Assembly: GCA_022827095.1 (NCBI GenBank)
Contig: JAJDTP010000005.1
Span: forward strand, 372,001-436,000
DNA from: Dehalococcoidia bacterium
GTDB taxonomy: Bacteria; Chloroflexota; Dehalococcoidia; Lucifugimonadales; UBA3495
DNA length: 64,000 nt
Direction of reading: 5' to 3'
Below the pieces are notes generated by a model. The model ran no database searches. It was given only the letters and a program-made list of their open reading frames with translations, and was not told the origin of the DNA. Positions 53,988 through 63,262 of this stretch are shown one piece after another. Each line of letters opens with the position of its first letter. The first letter of the stretch is position 1. The position numbers and the translations under genes were made by a program.

Positions 53988-55109
53988 CTACAGACCCAGA
54001 GCGTCGGCCAGACGGCGCCGGTGGAACTTCGGGTCGCCGAGGAACTGGTAGAGGGTGCGCGAGGCCGTGGTGTGCATGGTGAGGCCGTATTCCGTAGTGC
54101 TGCCCACGCCGGCATGAACCTCGTGGGCGTGATTGCAAGCGTTGTAATAGGCGGCGCTGCTCACGGCCTTGGCGAGGTGGATGCTATCGGCGGCTTCCCG
54201 TTCGGTATCCAGCTTCCATAGAGCTTCGTAGGTGGTCCAGCGGGCAGCGTCCAGTTCGTTGACCAGGTTGATGATGTGGTCCTGGACACGCTGGAAGCGG
54301 CCTATAGGAGTACCGAACTGAATGCGCGTTCGGCTGTAGTCCACCGACATCTCGTAGACCTGCTGGGAACCTCCCACCTGGAACGCACAAAGCAGGGGGA
54401 TGGCGCGGGCCACAGCGCGCGCGAGGGCATCCCAACCGCCGCCGAAGGTTGCGCCCAGGATCGCGGAAGGCGCGATCTGCACACCGTCCAGGCGGACTTC
54501 CGCCAGGTTCCACGCGAAGCCTTCCAAGCGTCGGATAGACACGCCCGGCGCGTCGGCGGGGATGATCGCCAGCCCAACGTGCTGACGGTTCTCGGTGCGC
54601 ACGGCGCAGATCAGATCGGTGGCCGATGCGGCATCATACACGTACACCTTGGTGCCGGAGATGCGATACCCGTCGCCGCTGGCGGTGGCCAGGGTCTGGA
54701 CGTCGGACTCGTCCCACTGATAATCGGCCTCGGTGATCGCCAGGGCCACGGTGCGGCGTCCGGACGCGAGATCGGGCAGCAGGGAACGCTTCTGGTCGGT
54801 GGTGCCAGCCTCGAGAATGGTCAGGGCTCCCAGTGCGGCGCTGCTCAGGTGTGGTCCGGGAACGGGGCCACGCCCCAGCTCCTCGAACAAGACGCCGGCA
54901 TCGGTGTACGAGCCACCTTCGCCGCCGAACTCGGTGGGGATGATGATGCCGAGCCAGCCGGTGTTGGCCAGCCGCTGCCAAGGCTCGGACGGCGCGCTCT
55001 GCCCGGTGGCGGACAATTCCAGCAGAGTTTCCTTGGGGTATTCGGTGTCGACAAAACGGCGGACAGCCGCCTTGAGCATTTCCTGTTCTTCGGTGAGGTC
55101 CAGGTCCAT
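53988..55109 (-). CDS. acyl-CoA dehydrogenase family protein
   Basis: The 373-aa protein has the ACAD layout: N-terminal helices (DLTEEQEMLKAAVRRFVDTEYP), FGGEGGSYTDAGVLFEELGRG, LAITEADYQWDE, a beta domain, and the C-terminal FQRVQDHIINLVNELDAAR with HEVHAGVGSTTEYG. It resembles the smaller partner of split FadE-type enzymes. It forms a pair with the next gene (73-base gap, same strand). Confidence 0.9.
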   Translation of the reverse strand: MDLDLTEEQEMLKAAVRRFVDTEYPKETLLELSATGQSAPSEPWQRLANTGWLGIIIPTEFGGEGGSYTDAGVLFEELGRGPVPGPHLSSAALGALTILEAGTTDQKRSLLPDLASGRRTVALAITEADYQWDESDVQTLATASGDGYRISGTKVYVYDAASATDLICAVRTENRQHVGLAIIPADAPGVSIRRLEGFAWNLAEVRLDGVQIAPSAILGATFGGGWDALARAVARAIPLLCAFQVGGSQQVYEMSVDYSRTRIQFGTPIGRFQRVQDHIINLVNELDAARWTTYEALWKLDTEREAADSIHLAKAVSSAAYYNACNHAHEVHAGVGSTTEYGLTMHTTASRTLYQFLGDPKFHRRRLADALGL

Positions 55110-55182
55110 GGGTTCGAGTGCTCCTGAAATGCGGCGACGCTAACTGCGTCGCCGTGTAATCAAAGGGTTGGGCAACGCGAGG

Positions 55183-56409
55183 TCACGCGAGGGCGCCCGC
55201 GCGTTCCCTCTGCTGGCGTCCGATGCCGATGCGGCGGGCCATGATGACCTTCTGGATGTCCGTGGTGCCGCCCGGGTGAAGGGCAATGATGGCGGCGCGC
55301 TGGTGGGATTCGATGTGTGCCTCACCCCACTGATCGTCCTTGGTCAAAGCGGCTGGGCCCAGGATGTCCAGGATGCCGGTGGCGATGCGGAGACCGGACT
55401 GCTTGCGGAAGTAGGATGCCTGGGGTCCTTCGTAGGTGATGTGGGACCCACTGTGGCGCATCCAGTAGTTGCGCAGCTGGAACAGACGGCCGATTTCCGC
55501 ATCGATGTAGATGTCGACCAGGCGCTCGCGAACGTCGGGATCCTTGCTCAGGGCTTCGCCCCGGCGGTTGTTGGTCTTGCAGTAGTCGAAGATGCGGTCG
55601 ACGATCCAGTTCCTGCCGATGCGTCCGCCGGTGCCGTGCTCCAACTCCAGGTGGGTGGTGGCAACCTTCCAGCCCTCGTTTTCGCCGCCGATGAGGTTGC
55701 GAGCCGGGACGCGAACGTTGTCGAAGTAAACGATATTCTTCACGCCGGAGCCGGCGCCGGACTCACCGGCCGAGGACAGGAGGTCCATGGGGAAGACGCT
55801 GATGCCCGGCAGATTGGACGGCACCATGAACCAGCTGAGGTTGTGGTGTCGGTCGCCCTCGGGATCGGTGCAGGTGATGGTCCACATGTAGTCGGAGCCG
55901 TGAGCGCTGCCGACGTAGACCTTCTGCCCATTGATGACATAATCGTCGCCATCGCGCCGGGCCGCGGTCTTGGCGTTGGCAAGGTCGGAGCCGGCTTCGG
56001 GCTCGGTGAGCAGTTGCCAAGTGCGGATTTCGCCCTTGAAGATCTTGGGCAGAAATTCCTGTTTCTGCTCCTCGGAGCCCCAGACGAGGATGGAGTTGCC
56101 GCCGAGGCGACCGCCGGAGTCGTAATAAGGAGGTAGCGACAGGTTGTAGTTGTCGATCTCCTCTTCCAAAACGACCGAGTGGTCGATGGTCAGTCCGCCT
56201 CCACCATATTCCTGCGGCGCGGTGGGCCAGAGCCATCCCTTGTCGCCCAACCGCCGGCCAAGCTCACGACGGAGCTGGTACTGCTCGTAGGTAAGGTCAA
56301 TGGAGTCGGCGGGATGCTGGATGCCGCCCGGGATGTTGTCGCGGAGCCAGTCCTGTACTTCCGTACGAAAGGTTTCCTGCTCGGCGGTATAACGCGGTTC
56401 GAAGTCCAT
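55183..56409 (-). CDS. acyl-CoA dehydrogenase family protein
   Basis: The 408-aa ACAD has FETEV-type start (ETFRTEVQDWLRDNIPGG), LLTEPEAGSDLANAKTAARRDGDDYVINGQKVYVGSAH, and VYFDNVRVPARNLIGGENEGWKV-like flavin-binding segment. The C-terminus ends PGGTTDIQKVIMARRIGIGRQ, the usual ACAD ending. It would desaturate an acyl-CoA with FAD; substrates may include steroid side chains or branched acyls, which is a guess. Confidence 0.92.
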   Translation of the reverse strand: MDFEPRYTAEQETFRTEVQDWLRDNIPGGIQHPADSIDLTYEQYQLRRELGRRLGDKGWLWPTAPQEYGGGGLTIDHSVVLEEEIDNYNLSLPPYYDSGGRLGGNSILVWGSEEQKQEFLPKIFKGEIRTWQLLTEPEAGSDLANAKTAARRDGDDYVINGQKVYVGSAHGSDYMWTITCTDPEGDRHHNLSWFMVPSNLPGISVFPMDLLSSAGESGAGSGVKNIVYFDNVRVPARNLIGGENEGWKVATTHLELEHGTGGRIGRNWIVDRIFDYCKTNNRRGEALSKDPDVRERLVDIYIDAEIGRLFQLRNYWMRHSGSHITYEGPQASYFRKQSGLRIATGILDILGPAALTKDDQWGEAHIESHQRAAIIALHPGGTTDIQKVIMARRIGIGRQQRERAGALA

Positions 56410-56519
56410 GGCATGCCTCGAATGGGGCCGGGAATAGGGCCGGCCGGGGTGTTCCGGGAATTAGTCGGCAATTATGCCCTACGGGGCCGGGTGGGGCAAC
56501 CGCGATCCTCGGAGGTGAC

Positions 56520-56667
56520 TGTTCAGAGTTGAAGAGGTCGCCATTTCGATGTGTTTGCGCCGTGGTAACCTCGACGCCACCGTCGCAGCGCCGGCTTTGA
56601 GAGACGCGCCTGCGCCAACAGGATTGCCGCGCTTCGCTCGAAATAGCACCCCCTGCAACTCTGAACA
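56520..56667. repeat. 148-base element bounded by 12-bp inverted repeats
   Basis: TGTTCAGAGTTG (56520-56531) and its exact reverse complement CAACTCTGAACA (56656-56667) flank 124 bases that contain a decayed copy of the GATTGCCGCGCTTCGCTCG palindrome. No target-site duplication is visible. It could be a MITE-like element. Confidence 0.5.
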
Positions 56668-56695
56668 ATTACCCTTGGACGCGATGAAGTTCAGC

Positions 56696-58255
56696 CTACT
56701 GGCTGCGCAGTGCGCGGCCGGTGCGGACGCCGGTGTGCTGGCCGTTGTCGATGACGAGGGCGCCGTTGACGGCTACGTAGTCGATGCCCACGGGGAATTG
56801 CAGCGGGTCGTCGAATGTGGCGGGAGTGTCGACGCCGGACGGGTCAAACAGGACGAGGTCCGCCTTTGCGCCGTCGCGGATGACGCCGCGGTCGGACAAG
56901 CCCAGGCGCTGGGCCGGGGCGCCGGTCATTTTGCGGATGGCCTCTTCAAGGGAGAACAGGCCCTCGCCGCGCACAAACTGGGCCAGGACGTAGGGGTAGG
57001 TACCGTAGGTGCGTGGATTGGGACGGCCGCCGGTGAGGATGGCGTCGGTGCCGATCATCTGGGCCGGGTGGGACGCGATTTCGCGGATGTTTTCAAGGTT
57101 GCCGGTGCGAGCTACGAAGGCCACCTGGAGGTCCTCTTCCAGCAGCAGGTCACAGACGGCGTCGACCATGCGACCGCCCCGGTGGGCGGCCAGGTCTTCC
57201 AGGGATCGTCCTTCCCATTCCTTGTTCTTGTCCGAGGCGATGTAGGCGAAGATGTAGTTGTGCAGGGTCTGGCCGCCCCACTGTGGCTCGACCGCGCGAA
57301 CCATGAGGTCGCGGACGTTGGGGTCAGCAAGCCGGGTCATCAGAGCTTGCGGGCCGCCGGCGTGGACCCAATAGGGCAGCAGGGAGTGGAGGATGGTGCT
57401 GGCGGCCGGGTACGGGTATTGATCGTAGGTGACGTCCTGGCCGCGGTTGTGGGCGTCGTCGATCAGGGCGGCCATCTGCGCGCCGAGGCCGGCGACCGGA
57501 CTGTGGTAATGGGAGATGTGCACCGGGGCGCCTGATCGCCGGCCGATCTCGAGGGCCTCCCGGAAGGGATCGAGCAGCCGGTCGCCCAGGGTGTAGCGGG
57601 AATGGGTGCAGTAGAATCCGCCTTCTTCCGTGACCACGGCGGCGATGGCGGCCAGCTCGTTGGTGTCGCTATAGGCGCCCGGCGCGTAGGTCAGACCGGT
57701 GGTGAATCCGAAGGCGCCGTCCCGCATTCCCTGGCGGGTGAGGTCGCGCATGGTGTTCAATTCAGCGTCGGTGGGCAAACGAGACGACCAACCCATGGCG
57801 GCGACGCGGATGGCCGCATGGGGTACGAAGTGGAGCACATTGCAGGTGGAGTTGCCGTCGAACAGAGCGAGGAAGTCGGCGACGCTGCTCCAACGTACGT
57901 CAGGCGGAGTGCCGTTGACCGCTGCCAAGTAAACGAGGAGTTGCTCCAGGGCGCGGGGAGTGGTGGGCGCATAGGAGAGGCCATCCATGCCGAGGGCCTC
58001 GGTGGTGACACCCTGGCGGATTTTGGCCTGGTGGTCTGGATCGGTGAGCAGCTTCAGGTCGGAATGGGAATGCATGTCGATGAAGCCGGGGCAGATGACG
58101 TAGCCGCCGGCGTCGATGGTGCGGCCGGTATTCACGGCCGACGTGTCGCCGGTGATGACCTGGATGGTGTCGCCGGTGACGCCAACGCTGGCGCGGTAGC
58201 CGGCGGATCCGGTGCCATCGATAACCGTGCCGTTGGCAAATAGCAAGTCAACCAT
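56696..58255 (-). CDS. N-acyl-D-amino-acid deacylase (amidohydrolase)
   Basis: The 519-aa protein is an amidohydrolase of the D-aminoacylase group. It shows GRTIDAGGYVICPGFIDMHSHSD (HxH metal site), TTGLTYAPGAYSDTNEL, FYCTHSRYTLGDR, ISHYHSPVAG and the C-terminal VLFDPSGVDTPATFDDPLQFPVGIDYVAVNG. It removes acyl groups from N-acyl-D-amino acids, perhaps for cell-wall or D-peptide recycling. ATG 58255 follows GGGAGCG; 60 residues of the track ORF are excluded. Confidence 0.92.
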   Translation of the reverse strand: MVDLLFANGTVIDGTGSAGYRASVGVTGDTIQVITGDTSAVNTGRTIDAGGYVICPGFIDMHSHSDLKLLTDPDHQAKIRQGVTTEALGMDGLSYAPTTPRALEQLLVYLAAVNGTPPDVRWSSVADFLALFDGNSTCNVLHFVPHAAIRVAAMGWSSRLPTDAELNTMRDLTRQGMRDGAFGFTTGLTYAPGAYSDTNELAAIAAVVTEEGGFYCTHSRYTLGDRLLDPFREALEIGRRSGAPVHISHYHSPVAGLGAQMAALIDDAHNRGQDVTYDQYPYPAASTILHSLLPYWVHAGGPQALMTRLADPNVRDLMVRAVEPQWGGQTLHNYIFAYIASDKNKEWEGRSLEDLAAHRGGRMVDAVCDLLLEEDLQVAFVARTGNLENIREIASHPAQMIGTDAILTGGRPNPRTYGTYPYVLAQFVRGEGLFSLEEAIRKMTGAPAQRLGLSDRGVIRDGAKADLVLFDPSGVDTPATFDDPLQFPVGIDYVAVNGALVIDNGQHTGVRTGRALRSQ

Positions 58256-58386
58256 AATTCCGCTCCCTTCAAGCCGGCGTAGCACGCAGCCCGGCGTCCG
58301 CTGGCGTCGTTCCGCGTTGCCGCGCATAATACACCGGGGTACGCGCGGGCCGCCCGGCCCGGAAGGCATCTGGAATCGATTTGGGC

Positions 58387-58392
58387 TATAAT
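58387..58392 (+). promoter_or_regulatory. -10 element of the sufT-mrp pair
   Basis: A perfect TATAAT preceded by GGGC lies 34 bases before the ATG at 58426. A convincing -35 is not seen. Confidence 0.4.
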
Positions 58393-58425
58393 GGCCAGCA
58401 GACACCCCTTGGAAGGAGAATAGCC

Positions 58426-58734
58426 ATGCCGGCAACCGTGAATCGCGATGAAGTGTACGAAGCGCTCCGCACGGTATACGACCCGGAAATTCCGGTGAAC
58501 GTGGTGGACCTGGGCCTGATTTACGACGTGCAGGTAAGCGACGCGAACGATGTGTTCGTACAGATGACGCTGACGTTCCCCGGCTGCGGCATGGGTCCGC
58601 ACATCGCCCAACAGGCCGAATGGGCGGTGCAGGACGTGGAAGGTGTGGAAGAGGTCAACATCGAGCTGACTTTTGATCCGCCGTGGTCTCCTGACCTGAT
58701 CAGCGAGGAAGCCCGCAACATGCTGGGCATCTAG
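58426..58734 (+). CDS. MIP18/SufT-like iron-sulfur assembly factor
   Basis: The 102-aa protein has the MIP18 (DUF59) fold: VYEALRTVYDPEIPVNVVDLGLIYDVQV, then LTFPGCGMGPHIAQQAEWAV with the conserved Cys and DPPWSPDLISEEARNMLGI. Such proteins help mature iron-sulfur proteins. AAGGAG precedes the ATG. The Mrp ATPase follows after 47 bases. Confidence 0.92.
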   Translation: MPATVNRDEVYEALRTVYDPEIPVNVVDLGLIYDVQVSDANDVFVQMTLTFPGCGMGPHIAQQAEWAVQDVEGVEEVNIELTFDPPWSPDLISEEARNMLGI

Positions 58735-58781
58735 CCCGCTCGGCACGCCCAGGACGCCCGGACACGGAGAGCAACTCGACG

Positions 58782-59603
58782 ATGGCAACCCCACAGCAGC
58801 CCAACGCTCAGCAGAACGCCCGTCTGGAGCAGATCCGGAGGCAATGGGCGCAAAAACGTCAAATCACGGATCGCCTCGCCTCCGTGCGGACGAAAATCGG
58901 CGTGTACAGCGGCAAGGGCGGCGTGGGCAAGACCACGGTCGCCTGCAACTTGGCGACGATCCTGGCCAAGCAGGGCGAGCGCGTGGGGCTGCTGGATGTC
59001 GACATTGACTGTCCCAACGTGACGCGGGTGATGGGCATCACCGACAAACCGGACTACCGCGACGGGCAGATCAGCCCGGCGGAGGGTCACGGCGTGAAGG
59101 TAGTATCGATGGCGTTCTTTCAGGAGAACGAGGACGAGGCAATCATCTGGCGCGGGCCGATGATCCATAACGCAATTAACCAGTTTCTCCAGTCGACTGA
59201 CTGGGGGGAGCTGGACTACCTGATTGTGGACCTGCCGCCGGGCACGTCCGATTCCCCGCTGACGGTTATGCAGACGCTGCCCATGGACGGGTTTGTGGTC
59301 GTGAGCACGCCGCAGGACCTGGCGATCATCGACGCCAAGCGGTGCATCAACATGATCCGCAAACTGAACCTGAACGTGGTCGGCATCGTGGAGAACTACG
59401 CCGGCGACATCTTTGGAGAGGGCGCCGGGCGGCAGTTGGCAGAAGACATCGACGCGCCGTTCCTGGGAAGCATGTCCCTCAATCCGTCCTACCGGGACAC
59501 CAGCAGGCCAACGGTGCTGGTGGACGACACAGTCAGCGGCGAATACGTGTCTGTTGCTGACGAGTTGCGGCGGAGCCTGAAGGCGCACGGCCGCGAGACG
59601 TGA
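58782..59603 (+). CDS. Mrp/ApbC-type P-loop ATPase lacking CxxC
   Basis: The 273-aa protein has the deviant Walker A motif YSGKGGVGKTTVACNLA, the LLDVDIDCPNVTRVMG Switch region and DYLIVDLPPGTSD. The family's iron-sulfur-binding CPxC motif, usually between VENMSYF and the GGGR loop, is absent: the text runs VENYAGDIFGEGAGRQLA. It probably delivers clusters or regulates SufT, but cluster binding would need another site. Confidence 0.9.
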   Translation: MATPQQPNAQQNARLEQIRRQWAQKRQITDRLASVRTKIGVYSGKGGVGKTTVACNLATILAKQGERVGLLDVDIDCPNVTRVMGITDKPDYRDGQISPAEGHGVKVVSMAFFQENEDEAIIWRGPMIHNAINQFLQSTDWGELDYLIVDLPPGTSDSPLTVMQTLPMDGFVVVSTPQDLAIIDAKRCINMIRKLNLNVVGIVENYAGDIFGEGAGRQLAEDIDAPFLGSMSLNPSYRDTSRPTVLVDDTVSGEYVSVADELRRSLKAHGRET

Positions 59604-59616
59604 CCGGGGATACCGC

Positions 59617-61461
59617 CTACGAAGCCTGCCGCTCGATGCCTTCTTCCAGCGCCGGGAGGGACCCGAAAGACGGTCCAGGCAGTTCCATCGGCGCCGGCGC
59701 GTCAATCGCGTGCATCCGGAGGAGCGCCGCGACCTCCTGCTGAATCGCCTCCTGGGCGAAGGGGTTGAGTTCGCCCATCTGCCGGAATTTCCGGTACCGC
59801 TGCTTGACGAGTTTGCCGCTGGAGACGCGGCTGGCTTCGGCCAAGTGCTTGTAGATGGAATACTCCAAGCCTTCGACCGCCTGGCGCGGATCGAGATGGG
59901 CTCCGCCGGCGGGTTCAGGTATGACCTGGTCGATGATGCCAAGTTCCTGGCAGTCGCGGGCGGTGAGCATCAGCGCTTCGGCGGACTCGCGAGTGAGGTA
60001 GCGTTCGCGGCGGGGGCCGCCGACCGCGTGGTGAAACGAGATCGGCGAGTAAATCGCGTACTGCTGCATCAGAATGCGGTCGGAAAGGCTCAACGCCAGG
60101 GCCGCTTCGTTGCCGGCCTCGCCGATGATCACGGAAACGACGGGGGTTTCCGCCTCGAGCATCATTGACAGGCTGCGGGCGATGGCGTTGCCCACACCGT
60201 GTTCCTCGGACTCGAGCCGGGGATCAGCGCCCTGGGAATCGATGAGGGTGACCAGGGGGAGGTTAAACCGGGCGGCCAGACCGATGATTCGTTGCGCCTT
60301 GCGCAGCCCGTCGGGATGGACGTGGTACCGGTTTCGGTCGGTATCGTGGGAGTGGATCCGCTGCTGCCCGATAGCGGCGACTGGATGCCCGCGCAGGAGG
60401 CCGATGCCGCCGACTACGGTGCGGTCGTCGCTGCTGACCCGGTCACCGCAAATCTCGAAGAAATCGTCCAGGATGTGGCGCATGTAGTAGAGGGCGTCGG
60501 GCCGCTCGTCATGCGTGGCGGCTTCCACCGACTCCCAGGTCTCGGTGTCCTCGGCGGCAGGGGCTTGCAGGCGGGAGACGGCGCGGCGGCCCAGGCGAAT
60601 CGGTTCGGGCTCCAAAAGCAAGGTGAGCAATCGGCTGATCCGCGATTGCAGTTGCTCGCGGTCGACCACGTTGTCCAGAAGACCCCGGCGAAGATGATAC
60701 TCGGCCGTGTGTACGTCCGGCGGAACTTGTCGCTCCGTCGCCTCGATCATGGCGCGGATGGGGGAAAGTCCCACGACCGAGCCGGGCTCGGCAATGATGA
60801 CGTCGGCGAGGTTGGCGAAACTACCGTACGCCTGGCCAGTGGAAGGATTGGCCAGCACGGCGATAAACGGCATGGACGCTTCCCGCAGTTTGTTCGCGGC
60901 GGTGACCGTTTTCGCCATCTGCATCAGCGACAGGACGCCCTCCTGGGTACGCGCGCCACCGCCGGTCACCAGGGCGACGACGGGAAGGTCGCGACGGGCG
61001 GCGTGCTCGAAAGCCAAGGCGACTTTTTCGCCGACGACGCTGCTCATGCTGCCGCCCATGAACCCGTAGTCCAGGACGACAAGCATCACGTTTCGGCCGT
61101 CGATTTTGCAGGTTCCGGTGACGGCGGCCTCAGTCAGACCGGTGCGGTCCTGGCTCTGCGTGAGTTCATCGGCGTAGGAGGTACGGTTGGAGAACGCCAA
61201 CGGCGCGACGGAGCGCACGTAGCGATTGTGCTCGCGGAATGTGCGACGATCCGCCAGCAACTCGATCCGTTCACGGGCTGACAGAGTGTAGTGGAAGCGG
61301 CAGTATGGGCAGACCCGGAAATCGAGGTAGGCGTTGGAGTCACTGATCTGTTCGTGACAATACAGGCAATGGTCGTGCATTGCAGACAAGTACATCTGCT
61401 CCAGCTCGTCCCCGTCGCTGAAGAGGTGCACCAGGAAATTGGTCAGGTTGCGGACCGGCAC
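59617..61461 (-). CDS. acetyl-CoA carboxylase carboxyltransferase, fused AccD-AccA
   Basis: The 614-aa protein fuses the beta (AccD) and alpha (AccA) halves of the carboxyltransferase. The N-terminal zinc ribbon HDHCLYCHEQ...CPYCRFHYTLSARERIELLAD is followed by the AccD crotonase half (VTGGGARTQEGVLSLMQM). The AccA half includes GDRVSSDDRTVVGGIG and VTLIDSQGADPRLESEEHGVGNAIA. It makes malonyl-CoA with AccB and AccC, which are not in the window. The start is GTG 61461 with AAAGGAGG. Confidence 0.92.
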   Translation of the reverse strand: MPVRNLTNFLVHLFSDGDELEQMYLSAMHDHCLYCHEQISDSNAYLDFRVCPYCRFHYTLSARERIELLADRRTFREHNRYVRSVAPLAFSNRTSYADELTQSQDRTGLTEAAVTGTCKIDGRNVMLVVLDYGFMGGSMSSVVGEKVALAFEHAARRDLPVVALVTGGGARTQEGVLSLMQMAKTVTAANKLREASMPFIAVLANPSTGQAYGSFANLADVIIAEPGSVVGLSPIRAMIEATERQVPPDVHTAEYHLRRGLLDNVVDREQLQSRISRLLTLLLEPEPIRLGRRAVSRLQAPAAEDTETWESVEAATHDERPDALYYMRHILDDFFEICGDRVSSDDRTVVGGIGLLRGHPVAAIGQQRIHSHDTDRNRYHVHPDGLRKAQRIIGLAARFNLPLVTLIDSQGADPRLESEEHGVGNAIARSLSMMLEAETPVVSVIIGEAGNEAALALSLSDRILMQQYAIYSPISFHHAVGGPRRERYLTRESAEALMLTARDCQELGIIDQVIPEPAGGAHLDPRQAVEGLEYSIYKHLAEASRVSSGKLVKQRYRKFRQMGELNPFAQEAIQQEVAALLRMHAIDAPAPMELPGPSFGSLPALEEGIERQAS

Positions 61462-61704
61462 CCAAACCCCTCCTTTAGTTGCCGAAAATGCCGACGGCCG
61501 CGTGCGGGCGAATCCAGTCGGCTTTTGCAGGTCCCAAGGCCGTTCCAGTTACATCTTTATTTTACACAAAAGCAATTTCATCGCACCCCGGAATGCGCAG
61601 TGAGTTCTATGGAGATAGTGGGCCGGGCGACACGGTTTCACAACCGGACAGACGCAGTCTACCCATCAACCCCCGATATAGCGCGAATTTGCCCACCGCA
61701 AGCG
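61462..61704. other. 243-base intergenic stretch, no gene seen
   Basis: This gap lies upstream of the AccDA gene and downstream of tilS, both on the minus strand. It contains an AT-rich run (around 61553-61580) with a minus-strand TAAAAT that could be a -10. No ORF with family-like sequence or RNA gene is recognised. Confidence 0.5.
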
Positions 61705-63204
61705 TCAGGAGGATTCGGCGGTGGCCGGTTGGGGATCGAACCGGATGAAAGTGGCGGGAACCTCCTCTGCTCCCGGGCGAACGGCGGCCCAATCGGAGAT
61801 ACGGCTCCCCATGATCCACGCTATGCCTCGCGGCGTGACGACCAGCGGTATCCGTTCGCGCCAATGCCGGGGGATCCGATCATCGGTGAAGATGTCCTGG
61901 AGCTTGCGCGTACCGGACATACCCAACGGCTGTATGCGGTCGCCGGGCCGCCAGGTTCGCACGGTGGCGCCTTCAGACAGGGCCGCGGAGGAAAGGTAGG
62001 CGGTGAGCGGGTTTCCCGTGTCAAGGGAGGTTTCGGGACCAACTCGTATGGACTCGGCGGTCACTTCCCAACCATCACGCCGGGTGACAGCGACGGCGAT
62101 GGGGCCCCAGGGCAGGGTAAGCCGGAACTCGCGTACAGGATCGGGATACGGGCAATCGTCGGCCCGGGCGGGGCCGGACATTGTGGCCCGCCATGAACCC
62201 ACGTCGAGTTTGTGATCCCGGGGCAACTCAATGGTCTTGCCGGAGCCCGGGTCCGAGATGGCACGGGACATGGCCGCCAGGTGTCGCTCGGTGAGGCGGT
62301 GTTCGTGTCCGGTCACCGCGATCCAGGCGCGCCTGAGGATGATTTGCCGGAGGGCTGGATGCGCTTCCGCGAGGCCAACCCGGTCGAGGTGTAGGCTTCC
62401 GTCGTCCGCCGCCGGTTGGGGGACGATGTGTGGCCAGAGCAGATCGGCTTGCTGTTCCATGTAATCGACCTGGGCGGCCGCGGTGCGCGAGATCCGGCCC
62501 AACGCATCGGAAATCCGCGGGTTCAGCTGCTCTTTCAACGCGGGCATGATGTCCAGGCGCACGCGATTGCGGGTGAAATCGCGCATGTAGTTGGTGCTGT
62601 CGTCGCGGAAGTCGATGCCGTAATTCCGGCAGTAGGAAATGGTGTGATGCCGGCTCAGGTCAATGAGCGGACGCCAGACTCGCAACTCCTCCTCCGGTCC
62701 GTCGCCGTTGCCCGGCGTCACCGGGTACGGCCAGGTGTCCAGTTCGCTCATGCCGCGCAGGCCGTGAAGACCGCTCCCGCGAGCGACGTGGAGCAATACG
62801 GTTTCGGCGAGATCGTCGGCGGTGTGGCCCACTGCTATGAGCCGAGCGCCGACCTGCCGGGCGACCCGGGCCAGGAAGTCGTAGCGGAGGTCTCTGGCGG
62901 CCTGCTCGAAGGAGCTGATCCCTGAGTTGCTTTGGTAAGCCGCTACGTCCACTTCGTCGAAGATGCAGTCCGGCCACATCCGGCGGACGAAGTCGGCGTC
63001 GTCGTAGGTTTCCTGACCGCGAAAGTCGTGCAACAAGTGGGCGGGCTGCACCTTGAACCCGAAGCGAGTATCGGTGCGTGCGATGGCCAACACCCGCATC
63101 AGCGCGCAGGAATCGGGTCCGCCGGATACGCCGGCGACCACCACGTCATCTGGCCCAAGCCCGGCCCGCCGTGCGGTGGCTATCGCCGTGGTGTACAACC
63201 GCAT
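61705..63204 (-). CDS. tilS: tRNA(Ile)-lysidine synthase TilS
   Basis: The 499-aa PP-loop ATPase converts C34 of tRNA-Ile(CAU) to lysidine. It shows VVAGVSGGPDSCALMRVLA (PP-loop), ARLIAVGHTADDLAETVLLHVARGSGLHGLRGM, DDSTNYMRDFTRNRVRLDIMPAL and the C-terminal TilS domain (RTWRPGDRIQPLGMSGTRKLQDIFTDDRIPRHWRERIPLVV). ATG 63204 is chosen; a TTG at 63249 lies 45 bases upstream. It follows the histidine phosphatase. Confidence 0.93.
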   Translation of the reverse strand: MRLYTTAIATARRAGLGPDDVVVAGVSGGPDSCALMRVLAIARTDTRFGFKVQPAHLLHDFRGQETYDDADFVRRMWPDCIFDEVDVAAYQSNSGISSFEQAARDLRYDFLARVARQVGARLIAVGHTADDLAETVLLHVARGSGLHGLRGMSELDTWPYPVTPGNGDGPEEELRVWRPLIDLSRHHTISYCRNYGIDFRDDSTNYMRDFTRNRVRLDIMPALKEQLNPRISDALGRISRTAAAQVDYMEQQADLLWPHIVPQPAADDGSLHLDRVGLAEAHPALRQIILRRAWIAVTGHEHRLTERHLAAMSRAISDPGSGKTIELPRDHKLDVGSWRATMSGPARADDCPYPDPVREFRLTLPWGPIAVAVTRRDGWEVTAESIRVGPETSLDTGNPLTAYLSSAALSEGATVRTWRPGDRIQPLGMSGTRKLQDIFTDDRIPRHWRERIPLVVTPRGIAWIMGSRISDWAAVRPGAEEVPATFIRFDPQPATAESS

Positions 63205-63262
63205 GGCCGGCCAGAATCCTCGGTCGTTTCGGCGTTTGTTTCGGCCCAAGGGACGTCCCGTC

